Below are positions 20,379 through 32,056 of a stretch of 64,000 nucleotides of DNA, in pieces. The stretch is from positions 17,797,775 through 17,861,774 of the forward strand of contig JALGPY010000009.1 of assembly GCA_023055425.1 (NCBI GenBank). Reading direction: 5' to 3'. The position numbers and the translations under genes are program-made. Below the pieces are notes generated by a model. That model saw nothing but the letters and a program-made list of their open reading frames with translations, had not been told where the DNA came from and ran no database searches. Origin of the DNA: Linanthus parryae (taxonomy: Eukaryota > Streptophyta > Magnoliopsida > Ericales > Polemoniaceae). How positions within the stretch are numbered: position 1 is the stretch's first letter; the number at the start of each line of letters is the position of its first letter.

Positions 20379-21279
20379 TGTTAAGGAACGTAAATTGCAC
20401 ATTTTAGTATGTTATTGAAATCTTGATAACTTACTTTTATGAGTAACTTGTGTATTATAACCCTATTTCTAGACTTATGCTTGTTTCTTTTAGTTTGTGT
20501 GGAATTTCCTTATTTTGTAGGAAATATGGCGCTTTGGAACTCAAGGAAATATTCCACAAAACTCAAGAGGCGATTCAAGGGAGCTTAGGAGGGCCAAAAT
20601 ACATGAAGAAGGTACTTGGAGCGCTTGATTAGAAGAATAGTGAAGATTTGAGAGGCCATGATTGAAGACAAAGAAAGTTAGAAGGCCAAAGTTACATCAA
20701 AAGGGCTTATTTGAAGATAAACTAACGGATTGGGTCTAAAGTGCAAGGTTCTAAACATTTTAAAGAGCTAATTTGAAGCATCTCTACCGGATGGGGTTGA
20801 ATTGCAATTTTCTCAACGTTTTAAGAGGCAAGGGGGTATTTTAAAAGCTTCTAGCAAACAAAGGGGGATTCGGGTGCAATTATGGTGACTTCGAGCCCTT
20901 CTTTCACGTCTTTCCTCTCTCCCCCTCGCTAGAACAAAGAGAACCCACGTTCTCTTCCATTGAAGCTTCCTCCAAGCTCGAACCAAGCCTCAAAACCCGA
21001 CCAAAACTCCACCAAATTGAAAAAATCTTATACCAAGTTGCTCCCCAATCAATTATCTACATAGCCCACCCCTTAATTCGGCCCAAAACTCAGCAACAAG
21101 AAAAGCCCCAATTCACCTAGGGTTCATGAAGCTTCCTAAATCAACGATTGAGAGAAGATTGGTGCAATTCAATGGTTGAGATGTGTTCTTGGAGGCCAAG
21201 CAACCCCTTACTCACTGCCTATATACGCCAAGGAAGAAGATTGAAGAAGGGACCTCTCCACCAACTCTTTTGGCTAGCC
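20379..21279 (+). repeat. Left LTR of element C, 3'-truncated
   Basis: It aligns with the right LTR from 25468 for about 900 bp with a few percent mismatch. Identity stops after GGCTAGCC at 21279, where sequence switches to integrase coding DNA. The LTR's own 3' half, primer site and most of the internal region are therefore deleted. Confidence 0.8.
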
Positions 21280-21295
21280 ATCATCCTTTGGCAAC

Positions 21296-22146
21296 CTATA
21301 TATACTCTTGACGGTGGATTATGTGTCAAAGTGGGTTGAAGCCATACCTTCAAAAACCAATGATCATAGATTTGTGATTATGTTTCTTCAACACCACATT
21401 TTATCTCGTTTTGGCATGCCCCGAGCTATCATTAGCAATGAGGGGACACATTTTTGCAATAGGCCTTTTGAGAGCCTCATGAAAAAGTATGGGATTGTGC
21501 ATAAAGTTGGCACACCATACCACCCACAAACTAGTGGGCAAGTGAAGTTTCTAATAGGGAAATTAAAAGAATTTTGGAGAAAACGGTAAACCCAAATCGC
21601 AAAGATTGGTCTTTGAGGTTGGTTGATTCTCTTTGGGCTTACCGTACCGCTTACAAGACTCTCATTGGTGTGTCTCCATATAGACTAGTGTATGGAAAGG
21701 CATGCCATCTTCCGGTGGAGTTAGAGCACAAGGACTATTGGGCCGTCAAATTTTTGAATTTTGATCTTGCAAAAGCGGGGGAAGAATGGAAGTTAAACTT
21801 AAATGAGTTAGAAGAACTTAGAAATGAGGCTTATGAGAACACTAGGATCTCTAAGGCAAGGACAAAGGCTTATCATGATAAACATATTGTTCCTAAGTCT
21901 TTTGAGTCTAATCAAAAAGATCTTCTCTTTAACTCAAGGATGAAACTCTTTGGAGGAAAGTTAAAATCAAAATGGAATGGTCCATATATTGTGAAGCATG
22001 TATATCCTTATGGGACCATTGAAATTTTGAACCCCAAAAGTGGGGAAAGTTTTAAGGTGAATGGTCAAAGATTGAAACCATATGTTGAAAATTTTGAGGC
22101 CAAGGTTGAGTCCATTTCTCTTATGGACCAAACCTATACTAACTAG
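21296..22146 (+). pseudogene. Athila-type integrase core and C-terminus
   Basis: The frame 21308-21589 reads VDYVSKWVEAIPSKTN and [12 protein letters not shown], the integrase catalytic core. A one-base frameshift near 21550 moves the rest into the frame 21574-22146, with [17 protein letters not shown] and [21 protein letters not shown], a block characteristic of Athila-lineage elements. Translation ends at 22144-22146. The N-terminal zinc part and all upstream pol are missing. Confidence 0.85.
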
Positions 22147-22162
22147 TGTTCACCAAAAGTAT

Positions 22163-23722
22163 TGTTGGAATTGTGCCCTAGAGGCAATCAATTAATTGTG
22201 ACATTTATGGATTTACGATTCATTATGTTATCGATATAGAGATATGTTAACATGAATGAAGTCCTTAGAATATAAGTGTTATATTCTTAAATACCCCTAG
22301 TCAATTATAATGATTAATGGGACAATCATCTATAGACTAGTATGGGGTTGGATTGATATGGAGATATCATGATCCAACACATGGGTATGCATTAGGAGTA
22401 ATGGCATACTGGATTGACCCATCTCCGAGAAGGCTACATACACGTTATGTTAAGTCACAAGCGCTTCTCGCGGTGCAATGGTATTGTCATCCTTAGACTT
22501 GAAGTCACTAGATTATCTAGTTGTGGATTATTGTGATCTTGGTAGCGTTAAACGCTACACCGTAACTGGCTAGTTATAAAGGCGTGTATTGGATACAATA
22601 AGAAGCAAGCTTAGAGATCGTAGTGGACGTAGATAGAATTTGTCCCTCCCACATAACGGGAGCAAATATCCTAGGCCACTCGAGGGATAGTGCTTATAAA
22701 ATGTCTGGCCAGACACAAATAAATCAATATGGGATATTGATGTTATTTGCACGAATAAGGCTATTCCCATGGATCGAGAAACTATGGATTGGATATACGA
22801 GTGTGACTTGTATGTCTCGTGTCCAATCCGGATATTGGGACAAAGGGATGAGACAATTACTTGCACAAGGTTTGTCATGATGACTATTCTATTTGTTGGC
22901 TAGAATGGATGTCTTGCTAGAGGCCGCTCCATATTAGTAAATAGTTACTACCAACTAAATAGAACCTATGGGGTCACACGCCATATAGGGGTGAACTAGA
23001 CATGGGAAATAATTAATTAATATGATTAATTAATTAAAATGATCAAATCGCAACAACTTGCTAATTTAGTAGGACTAATATGCAAGTTGGACTAATCCAT
23101 GTATAGACATGATTAGGATATGCCAAGGTGGCCTAATTCATGTAGATACATGATTAGGATTAATTTTTCAAATAGAACTAATCCATGTATTGACATGATA
23201 AGGACTATTTTTGCAAAAAGGGACTAATCCGAAATTGAGTAGGATTAGGAGGGGTTCTTTATGTAGTAGGACAAGGAGTTGTTGGACTATATAAAGAACA
23301 CTCCAAGCTTATTTTTCTCTTGACACACCACACATCTATATGATAGAAGAAAGGAGAGAACAAAGCAAGGAGAGAGCAAGTCCCAAAAAGAGGGCCGAAC
23401 CCCCTTTATGGGACCGCCCCCTACCCGTCGGCCAAAGGGAAAGCCGGCCCACCTTTGGCACTCCATTGTTGGCAATTTCTTCTTCCTCTTCCACTCTTCC
23501 TAGCTAGCACAAGGTAATTGGAGGGTCTAGATCTCACCTCTAGGCGTGAATCAACCGTAGAGACGTGACACTATTCGCGTTTGAAGTCATCAAAGGAGAA
23601 CCCTAAGGTGTGTTATTGATTTCTTCCTTTACCATCGTTATGTCTCTTGACTTGTGATCCTTGGAGGGTTTTTGCATGGTTTATTTTGTTTCCGTTGCGC
23701 ATCCATGAATCAAAACCCTACA
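22163..23722 (+). mobile_element. Ty1/copia solo LTR D1
   Basis: It starts TGTTGGAATTGTGCCC at 22163 and ends AAAACCCTACA at 23722, flanked by agtat at 22158-22162 and 23723-23727. At 1,560 bp with no internal region it is a solo LTR. It resembles the LTRs of element F at lower identity. No gene is encoded; the open frames it spans are chance frames. Confidence 0.9.
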
Positions 23723-23727
23723 AGTAT

Positions 23728-25467
23728 CACCTTTGTAAATACTAGTCGTAGTTCTTTTTCTCTTGATTATTTTGTAGGTTGCTCTTGGAGGAGGACTTAT
23801 GCTTGGTGGCCAAGAAAGCGAAAAATGAGGTTCATCTATCCCTTGTCTCTTATGTGACTTTGTATGCTCTTCCATTGTTCTCACACATTGAGGACAATGT
23901 GATATCTTAGTTGGGGGTGGAATAGACTTATTTCTAGGTTACATGGGCACTTGCATGATTATTCTTTCATTATCGATTTACATGAAAAATACAAAAATAT
24001 TTAAAAAATGAAAATCCAAAAAAATTGAAAAAATTGAAAAATTAAAAAATGTGTGAACCATTCATGAGAAGCATCACTCTTTTCCCATGTCAAACTATAG
24101 ATTTTTTTTTTTATTCTTTCTTTGGTAGTTTTATTTATTTTAACATTTTATCTTGAGTCTAGATTTTATTTTCTTATTTTATAGTTTTATTGAGTCTTAG
24201 GAAGTTATAGTTGAGTCACTTATTTCAAAAACAAAAACAAAATGAAAAATGAGAAAAAAATGAGAAAAAGTGAAAAGGGGGAATTTCGGAAAGCTAGATG
24301 TTTTCAAATAATGAAATCTCTTAGTCCATGTTATTTTTATTTTTATTTTAAAAAGAAATTTTTTGCTTTATACTCAATACATCTACACCAATATCTCACA
24401 TTCCGCGATATCATGCGTTCTCACAAAGTGACACACTAAATTTACGTTTCATGTTTAAGTCCTTCAAACTAAGTTGATCACATAAACTTTGACGTCTTCT
24501 ACTTTTGATAAAGGGTGCATTTTCTAAAGCTATTTGAACTTCACAAAAAGATTTTATTCTAATCGTTTTTGCGGTGGAAACTTGTATCCCATTGGAGTGG
24601 TGCTGACCAATGACACCCCATGTGATGCCTAAGAAATAGAGGGGTGTCCGGGGATATTGTTACGTCACCACCTAGATAGCTCCCTTGGTTTAGCTTAAAA
24701 AGTCCACTCGCTTGTATATTCTTCTATTTTGTTGTGGGTCTTGGAGAGCCTTGGATTTGAGGTTAAAAATAATGCTAATGCTATAAATCTCAAAAACAAA
24801 ACAAAAAAAAAACAAAAAAAAAAAACAAAAAAACAAAAGCAGAACAAACAAAAACAAAACAAAACAAAAAAACAAAACAAAACAAATCATGATAAATCGC
24901 ACCATCTACCAAAAATCCACAAAAGGATCATACAAGCCCACAACCACATCCCCCCTTCTTAAAAAATTTCGTTCAAAGCTTTGAAGGTCCATCCTACATG
25001 GGTGCTTTTGAATAAGTATGAGAATGAACAGTGTCATGTGATCCTTATTTTTGAAGGCATACTTTCTTGCGAATTGGACTTAATTAAAAAAAAATTGTGG
25101 ATCGCATGAGTCACCTTCTACCAAACACCGCCCACATTTGTATGAGTATATGCTTAGACGTCCATAGGCTTCTTTCTCAATCTTTGTGGACTTTGAGAAT
25201 TTATTTGAGAAGACATTTGTGCATTCTTCTTTTTCCCCCACCAAAAAAAATTAAACTAGCTAGTAATCTTTAGGATTTTATTTTCTTTGGTTTCTCACTT
25301 AGGATAGATAATGTGTGTGTGCGTTTTTGTAAATATTTGAGTCTAGTTTAGAATTGAGTCAAGCCTTGTCTAGTTGAGTGTGTGTCTCCCAAGATTGGTT
25401 CTTCACTAGTTTACTACTTATATCGCTCTCTTTGTTCGAGTACGAGCAAAAGGCTAGTTGGGGGTGT
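23728..25467 (+). other. 3' non-coding region of element C with A-rich low complexity
   Basis: No gene is seen. The region has AAAAC-type low-complexity sequence at about 24795-24890. It ends with a purine-rich tract (GGCTAGTTGGGGGTG, about 25453-25467), the likely polypurine tract before the right LTR. Confidence 0.6.
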
Positions 25468-26900
25468 GTTAAGGAACGTAAATTGCACATTTCAGTGTGT
25501 TATTGAACTCTTGATAACTTAATTTTATGACTAAGTTGCGTATTATAACCCTATTTCTAGACTTATGCTTGTTTCTTTTAGCTTGTGTGGAATTTCCTTA
25601 TTTTGTAGGAAATATTGCGCTTTGGAACTCAAGAAAATATTCCACAAAACTCAAGAGGCGATTCAAGGGAGCTTAGGAGGGCCAAAAGACATGGAAGGTA
25701 CTTGGAGCGCTTGATTAGAAGAATAGTGAATATTTGAGAGGCCAAGATTGAAGACAAAGAAAGTTAGAAGGCCAAAGTTACATCAACAGGGCTTATTTGA
25801 AGATAAACTAACGGATTGGGGCTAAAGTGCAAGGTTCTAAATATTTTAAAGAGCTAATTTGAAGTATCTCTACCGGATGGGGGGTTGAATTGCAATTTTC
25901 TCAACGTTTTAAGAGGAAAGGGGGTATTTTAAAATCTTCTAGCAAAAAAAGGGGGAGCCGGGTGAAATTATGGTGACTTCGAGCCCTTCCTTCACGTCTT
26001 TCCTCTCTCCCCCTCGCTAGAACAAAGAGAACCCACGTTATCCTCCATTGAAGCTTCCTCCAAGCTCGAACCAAGCCTCAAAACCCAACCAAAAATCCAC
26101 CAAATTGAACAAATATTATACCAAATGGCTCATCAATCAATTCTCTACATATCCCACCCTTTAATTCGGCCCAAAACTCAGCAACAAGAAAAGCCCCAAT
26201 TCACCTAGGGTTCATGAAGCTTCCTAAAATTAACGATTGAGAGAAGATTGGTGCAATTCAAGGGTTGAGATGTGTTCTTGGAGGCCAAGCAACCCCTTAC
26301 CCACTGCCTATATAAGCTAAGGAAGAATATTGAAGAAGGTACCTCTCCACCAACGCTTTTGGCTAGCCGAACCCTCGTTTCTTCTCTTCCTCTCGGTACT
26401 CGCCGATTTCTGGGGGTTTCTTTGTGCATCTGAGCTCGGCCTAGAGCTAATTCGGAGCCAAGAACCCTTAGGGGAAGAGTTGGGTTTCGGATTTAGCTAG
26501 TTCTCATCACTTGTTCTTCATTGTCCTTAGTTTGTTCTTCATTTTTGGGTTACTTGGTTACTATTAGTTGATTTATTGTAGCTTTAAATCAAATTTAGTA
26601 ATTCGAATCAAGTATTAGTGACTTTGTTCATCATTTTGAGTTGAAATTGGAGAATAGCTTGTGTATTCTTGAGTTGGAACTTGAATTGAATTAAAATGTT
26701 CATGAATATGCTTGGTATCTCTTGTGTTTGTCTCTTAGACATGAGTAGCTAAGTTTGTTGTTGGTTGAAGTTGATGAATCTAGGTGTGTTGGGTGTGGAT
26801 TCAATTGTTAAATCAATGAGTTGAGATGTTCCTCTTGTGATTCATGATTCAACAAGTGTTGGAATACAAATCCGATTTGTAGCTTCATCTTGTATGTGGA
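25468..26900 (+). repeat. Right LTR of element C, first part
   Basis: This part starts TGTTAAGGAACG and is interrupted by solo LTR D2 after gtgga (26896-26900). Removing D2 gives a right LTR of about 1.9 kb. Confidence 0.85.
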
Positions 26901-28463
26901 TGTAGGGTTTTGATTCATGGATTGCACAACGGAAGCATAATCAAACATAAAACCATGCAAAACCCTCCAAGGATCACAAGTCAAGAGACATAACGATGGT
27001 AAAGGAAGAAATCAATTAACACACCTTAGGGTTCTCCTTTGATGACTTCAAACGCGAATAGTGTCACGTCTCTACGGTTGATCCACGCCTAGAGGTGAGA
27101 TCTAGATCCTCCAAATCCATGTGCTTGCTAGGAAGAATGGAGGAGGAAGAAGGAATCGCCAACAATGGAATGCCAAGAGGTGGGCGGCTCCCTTTAGGCC
27201 GACGGGTAGGGGGCGGCGGTCCCAAGGGGTTTCGGCCCTCTATGGGACTTGCTCTCTCCTTGCTTTGTTCTCTCTTTACTTTTATCAAATAGATGTGTAT
27301 GTGTGTAGAGAGAAAAATAAGCTAGGAGTGTTCTTTATATAGTCCAACAACTCCTTGTCCTACTACATAAAGAACCCCTCATAATCCTACTCAAGTTCGG
27401 ATTAGTCCCTTTTGCAAAATAGTCCTTATCATGTCAATACATGGATTAGTTCTATTTGCAAATTAATCCTTATCATGTCCCTACATGAATTAGGCCACCT
27501 TGGCAAATCCTAATCATGTCTATACATGGATTAGTCCAACTTGCATATTAGTCCTACTAAGTTAGCAAGTTGTTGCGATTTGATCCTTCTAATTAATTTA
27601 TCATATTAATTAATTATTTCCCATGTCTAGTTCACCCCTATATGGCGTGTGACCCCATAGGCTCTATTTAGTTGGTAGTAACTATTTACTAATATGGAGC
27701 GGTCTCTAGCAAGACATCCATTCTAGCCAACAAATTGAATAGTCATCATGACAAACCTTGTGCAAGTAATTGTCTCATCCCTTTGTCCCAATATCCGGAT
27801 TGGACACGAGACATACAAGTCACACTCGTATATCCAATCCATAGTTTCTCGATCCTGGGAATAGCCTTATTCGTGCAAATAACATCAATATCCCATATTG
27901 ATTTATTTGAGTCTGGCCAGACATTTTATAAGCACTATCCCTCGAGTGGCCTAGGATATTTGCTCCCGTTATGTGGGAGGGACAAATTCTATCTACGTCC
28001 ACTACGATCTCTAAGCTTGCTTCTTATTGTATCCAGTACACGCCTTTATAACTACCCAGTTACGGTGTAGCGTTTAACGCTACCAAGATCACAATAATCC
28101 ACAACTAGATAATCTAGTGACTTCAAGTCTAAGGATGACAATACTGTTGCACCGCGAGAAGCGCTTGTAACTTAACATAACATGTATGTAGCCTTCTCGG
28201 AGATGGGTCAATCCAGTATGCCATTACTCCTAATGCATACCCATGTGTTGGATCATGATATCTCCATATCAATCCAACCCCATACTAGTCTATAGATGAT
28301 TGTCCTATTAATCGTTATAATTGACTAGGGATATTTAAGAATATAACACTTATATTCTAAGGACTTCATTCATGTTAACATATCCTCTATATCGATAACA
28401 TAATGAATCGTAAATCCATAAATGTCACAATTAATTTATTGCCTCTAGGGCACAATTCCAACA
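26901..28463 (-). mobile_element. Ty1/copia solo LTR D2 (inverted relative to D1)
   Basis: On plus it starts TGTAGGGTTTTG at 26901 and ends AATTCCAACA at 28463, so the LTR reads on the minus strand. TSD gtgga is at 26896-26900 and 28464-28468. Length is 1,563 bp. It is the same family as D1 and lacks an internal region. Confidence 0.9.
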
Positions 28464-28468
28464 GTGGA

Positions 28469-28936
28469 TTCATGCTTGAATACACATACTTGATAGTTGA
28501 TACAACTTAGTTTTGGATTCCACTAGTGTTCCTCATGATTCATACTTGGATTTGACATTAGAATCCACACATCTCCTTGTAATACCATTTGGGTGTTGGA
28601 TTCATGCACAACACTCGTAAATGATTCAACTAAGACCAACTATTCTCTCAATCCTACAAACTCATCTCAAGTTTTAGATTCTCTTTAAGTATTTGCTTAG
28701 TTTCTTTAAATTGCTTAACAAAATACTTGCTCCATCAAGTTTCTCTTGGTGGATTTTGAAGCTTGTCTAGCTATAAAGCCTATGAGAAATTTGTCTTTTA
28801 ATTTTAGTTAGTTGCTTAGTTTACTAGTTGGCTTAGAGTGTTTATTCTCTTTCCCAATCCTTGCGGCAATCGACCCCGTTCTTACTCGGGTACTACTTGT
28901 AGCAATATCCTATACTTGGGATTATCGACATCAATA
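28469..28936 (+). repeat. Right LTR of element C, second part
   Basis: It continues after D2's TSD (28464-28468) and ends at 28936. The tail has the usual CGACCCCGTTCTTACTCGGG-type sequence found near the 3' ends of such LTRs. Confidence 0.75.
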
Positions 28937-29712
28937 AACACCCCTAGCATTCTTAAAATCTTCCAGAGTCCTCTAGCGTGGCGCTGGTATAATACAGAAG
29001 CTCCCCAACGGACATTTGCCCTGATCGTCGACGACGCTCGTTTCTTCGCGCGTCGCCCCTATACTACCCGTTTGAAGGATAAGGACATACACTTCTGGGA
29101 AGACTTATATCCAAAGCAAGAAATCATTCTTTCCGTTGATCTCCTATCTACAGGCGATTGGTCTCTCAGTAGGTTCGTGAACTGGGTTCGAAGAGGGTTT
29201 CTTCCCGTGCTACCTGAGTACGTATCAGATATCGAGTTTTCTGGTGACTATGAACGAATTGCCGTGCCATACGACCCTGTTCGCGTTAGCCCCCAATTTG
29301 GGTATGATGTCGTTGCTCCTTCATTGTGGCCTGAATCCATGGGCTGGGGCTGCTATGACAGTCTTTTATGTGGGAAGGGGTGTCCTCTCTTTATACTGAG
29401 CTTCCTTTGATCCAACCTTCGCGTGACAGGAAGGGACGAAATACCCCAAACTGGGTATCTTTCTTGAATTTCCAGACTCGTCTTCTTCTCAACCTTCATG
29501 ATATCCCTTCTCCTAACAAGCTACTCGTTTTTTCAATCAGCGAGTATCCTTTCGAGGCCCTTCGTAGCCGTGATGACTGCAACTATGGCTACTTTTCCTT
29601 GCTGGCTAAAGACCGGCATCTGTGTGCTCAAATAATTCTTGAGGAGAAGACTGAATTTGCTAAACGCAAATCCTTTACGGCCAAGGCCAAGTACGCTCAT
29701 TCTTTTGTCCAG
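28937..29712 (+). pseudogene. A antisense PMD gene, exon 1, second part
   Basis: Removing C and one TSD copy restores the frame exactly at the insertion site (RWNT then PSILKIF). The sequence continues with AWRWYNTEAPQRTFALIVDD and RVSPQFGYDVVAPSLWPES, matching B's RVSPQFGFDAVAPSIWPQS. A frameshift near 29375 splits it. The exon ends with a donor, CAG|GTACATTC, at 29712/29713, the same position as in B relative to the protein. Confidence 0.7.
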
Positions 29713-29790
29713 GTACATTCATATTTCATTGTTCACTTTATGTACAAACTCGCTTGCCATCTTCCTCCTAAATGATTCCTTACTTTTTAG

Positions 29791-30094
29791 TGTTGTTTGA
29801 GGCGTTTCGCATCTGGATACAGAAGCACGAGTTTCACTGCTCGTATACAAGTAGAAAAGGAAGCCTTGCGAGGCTCGTGAGTTCTTGAAAAGCGTATTGA
29901 GCCATCCATGCATATGCCTCCCGATGTTCAGTTGTTGGTTTCTAATGCGCTAGCGTCCTTCCTTGATTCTAACGAGAAAGGCTTAGTGAGAAAGAGGCTT
30001 TCCTATGAAACCCACTCCAGCGAGATACCTATGCGAGAGTTAAAGCGTTCTCCTGGTGAGGCAATCACTCAAGGCAGCTCGAGATCCTCAGCAC
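29791..30094 (+). pseudogene. A antisense gene, exon 2
   Basis: The acceptor TACTTTTTAG precedes 29791 and the codons CCLRRFASG match B's CHVRRFASG in the same phase. A TGA near 29878 interrupts the frame. The donor is TCAGCAC|GTAAGAG at 30094/30095. Confidence 0.6.
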
Positions 30095-30159
30095 GTAAGA
30101 GACATACTTATTTTCCTAGTGATCATGCCTTTGTGAAAGTCTTATTCTTTATTTTGCAG

Positions 30160-30735
30160 GAGGTGAAATACCTGGCAAAGGAGAGATAAGGGAGATTATG
30201 GTGAGTGATCGTGTCGGGCCCCTTGCGCGCATCAGAGAACAACATCAAGAGCCCTCCATACTTATTTCTCCGAGCCCAAAAAACTCTGCCCAGGACTTAC
30301 GCGCTGCTCGAGGTGCGTCTCATGTGCATGACGTTGTTCACGAGGAGGGTTTTGGGGAAACCGTTCCTCCCAGACTTGATGCGGTGTTAGGAGAACTTGT
30401 TCCTTGTCCGGTGAGAACTACTGCTAATGCCCCAGATTCTTCTTGTAAGCGTACACCTGTTTCTACCAAGGGTACCGGTGCGACTAAACTAGCGCTGAGC
30501 TTTCCAAGGTCCTATGATTTGGTTTTGGATTTGGACATTCTTTCCTCCGGGAATCCATTTGAGGTATGGGGCTCGCAGACCGCTTCTCCCGTTGCTGTAA
30601 GGGGCAACTTGGTAATTCCTGAGGTGTACTTTGCACGTGAGGCTAGAGCTGATAAGGAACTGATAGCCACAGCTGGTGCTAACTTGCAGGCAACATTGCC
30701 CATCGCTCCCCTCCAGCGAATTATCGAAGGAATTG
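30160..30735 (+). CDS. A antisense gene, exon 3 (open)
   Basis: The acceptor TTTTGCAG precedes 30160. In phase with exon 2, the frame stays open for the whole 576 bp and ends in phase 1 at a good donor (ATTG|GTAAG). The C-terminal block PLQRIIEGIG corresponds to the end of B's exon 4. The function is unknown. Confidence 0.55.
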
Positions 30736-30813
30736 GTAAGCCCAATTTTGTCTTTTATTCCTCATTTTCATTTCCCTATTTTGCGTAGTATGATATCGCG
30801 TTTGTGCATGTAG

Positions 30814-31295
30814 GTATTGATCAAGCTTGCCTAGAGTGGCTTATGAAATTCCGGGTATCTTTCCCTACTGCTTTTGCGCGCGTGCAAGAGTTGTCTCCAG
30901 TGGACAGAGGGAAAATTTTCAAAGAGCTTGCCAATTTACTGGGAGAACTGTATGAAGCTACTCCTGTAAAAACCACCCCGGATAAATCCCAAGAGTACCT
31001 TGCAAGCGTGCGGAAACTTGAGCAACTTGCAGCGGGGCGGTTGGACTTGAGCTTCCTTGCCCAGTGGTTGACAAGAATTCACAATTCTGCCAATTTGGGG
31101 AACGAGCTTGCTTCCTTAAAAAGGGAGACGGCCGATCTTGCGGCGCGCAGGGAAGAGTTCGAGCGTCAAACCAAGGATCTAGACGAGTTCGTGAAGCGTC
31201 ATGAGGCTAACAAGGCCCGTATTGCAGAGCTCGCTGCTAACTCTCTTAAGTTGTCGGCGCAGGATTCCCTGTTGCAAGATTTTTTTGAAGAATGA
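30814..31295 (+). CDS. A antisense gene, last exon (coiled coil)
   Basis: The acceptor GTGCATGTAG precedes 30814, and phase 1 matches exon 3. The product starts IDQACLEWLMKF and carries a long charged helix with heptad-like leucines around NELASLKRETADLAARREE and KDLDEFVKRHEANKARIAEL. The stop is at 31293-31295. This exon is frameshifted in B but intact here, so the coiled coil belongs to the ancestral gene. Confidence 0.6.
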
Positions 31296-31601
31296 GGTCA
31301 CCTTTACAAGGAAACATCTTCTGTTGTCCTGCTTTTGCCTTGTGCCCACAGTGTATATCTTTGAATATTAAACGATTTTTAAAGACAAACGTTGTTTTGC
31401 ACCCTTTCATGGGCTGGCATGCTTCAGAGCAAATTCCTTTTTCTTGAGGTTATGACATGCGAAGCCTTTGACTCCCTTTGTAGGCAATATTGTAGGTGGG
31501 CCTCCTTCGTATGGCCCCCAAGTATTATCTGCATTGTTTTTCGCTCATGATTGTTGCCTAATAAGATAAACCTGTTAGACCACCCTTCGGGCGGTAATAC
31601 C

Positions 31602-31890
31602 GCTACCTTATGAGATAGGCTTATTATTTCTATCATGTGATATAGGCTTTTTACCTTATCATGTGAGACGAGGTTGCATTGCTATCATAGGAGATAGGCT
31701 TTTGTCGCTATTGCGCGAGATAGGTTTATAGTGCTACCGTATGAGGTAGGCTTTTACTGCTATCATGTGAGATAGGCTTGTATTTCCCTCTTTTTGGGAT
31801 AGAATTTATTCTGCCGCTATCATAGGAGATAGGCTTTTGGGCTTGCTATCGTATGAGATAGGCTTAGACTGCTATCCTATGAGATAAGCT
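31602..31890. repeat. Hairpin array in element A
   Basis: About ten copies of GCTATC-N6-8-GATAGGC occur, for example at 31602-31620, near 31680, 31760, 31818, 31846 and 31871-31889. Spacing is irregular (about 26-58 bp), unlike the strict 54-bp period in B. It occupies the same place, between the PMD gene and pol, and shares the CTATC/GATAG stem and trailing GGCTT. Confidence 0.75.
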
Positions 31891-32056
31891 CACGTCTTAA
31901 TGTTGCGGTCGATCTAGTGACCCATTAGCTAGAGAATTAGATTGACAATTTTGACAAAAGTGCCCTAATATGGTAGGTTTTTTTTATCAATAATCAGATC
32001 CTCATATGGGAGGCTTTTGAAGAGAGGACGTTGCAAGCAACTTTAAACAGAAAAGG

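Larger units (their letters stand above)
20379..28936 (+). mobile_element. Defective Athila-like Ty3/gypsy element C
   Basis: It starts TGTTAAGGAACG at 20379 after aacac (20374-20378) and ends at 28936 before aacac (28937-28941). The right LTR starts at 25468 with the same sequence. Only the integrase and the 3' non-coding region remain between the LTRs; gag, protease and RT are deleted. Two copia solo LTRs (D1, D2) are inserted in it. The terminal bases before the TSD read ATA rather than CA, so the right edge could be off by a base or two. Confidence 0.8.

Noticed and set aside
22570..22880. Frames of 85-102 codons inside D1, repeated in D2 (27735-28070)
   Set aside because: The similarity between them reflects LTR homology; both are inside non-coding LTRs.
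24690..24962. Lysine/glutamine-rich plus-strand frame and phenylalanine-rich minus-strand frames
   Set aside because: Both come from the AAAAC low-complexity tract in element C.
22163..28463. D1 and D2 as the two LTRs of one element
   Set aside because: They are in opposite orientation, each has its own distinct TSD (agtat, gtgga), and C sequence lies between them.
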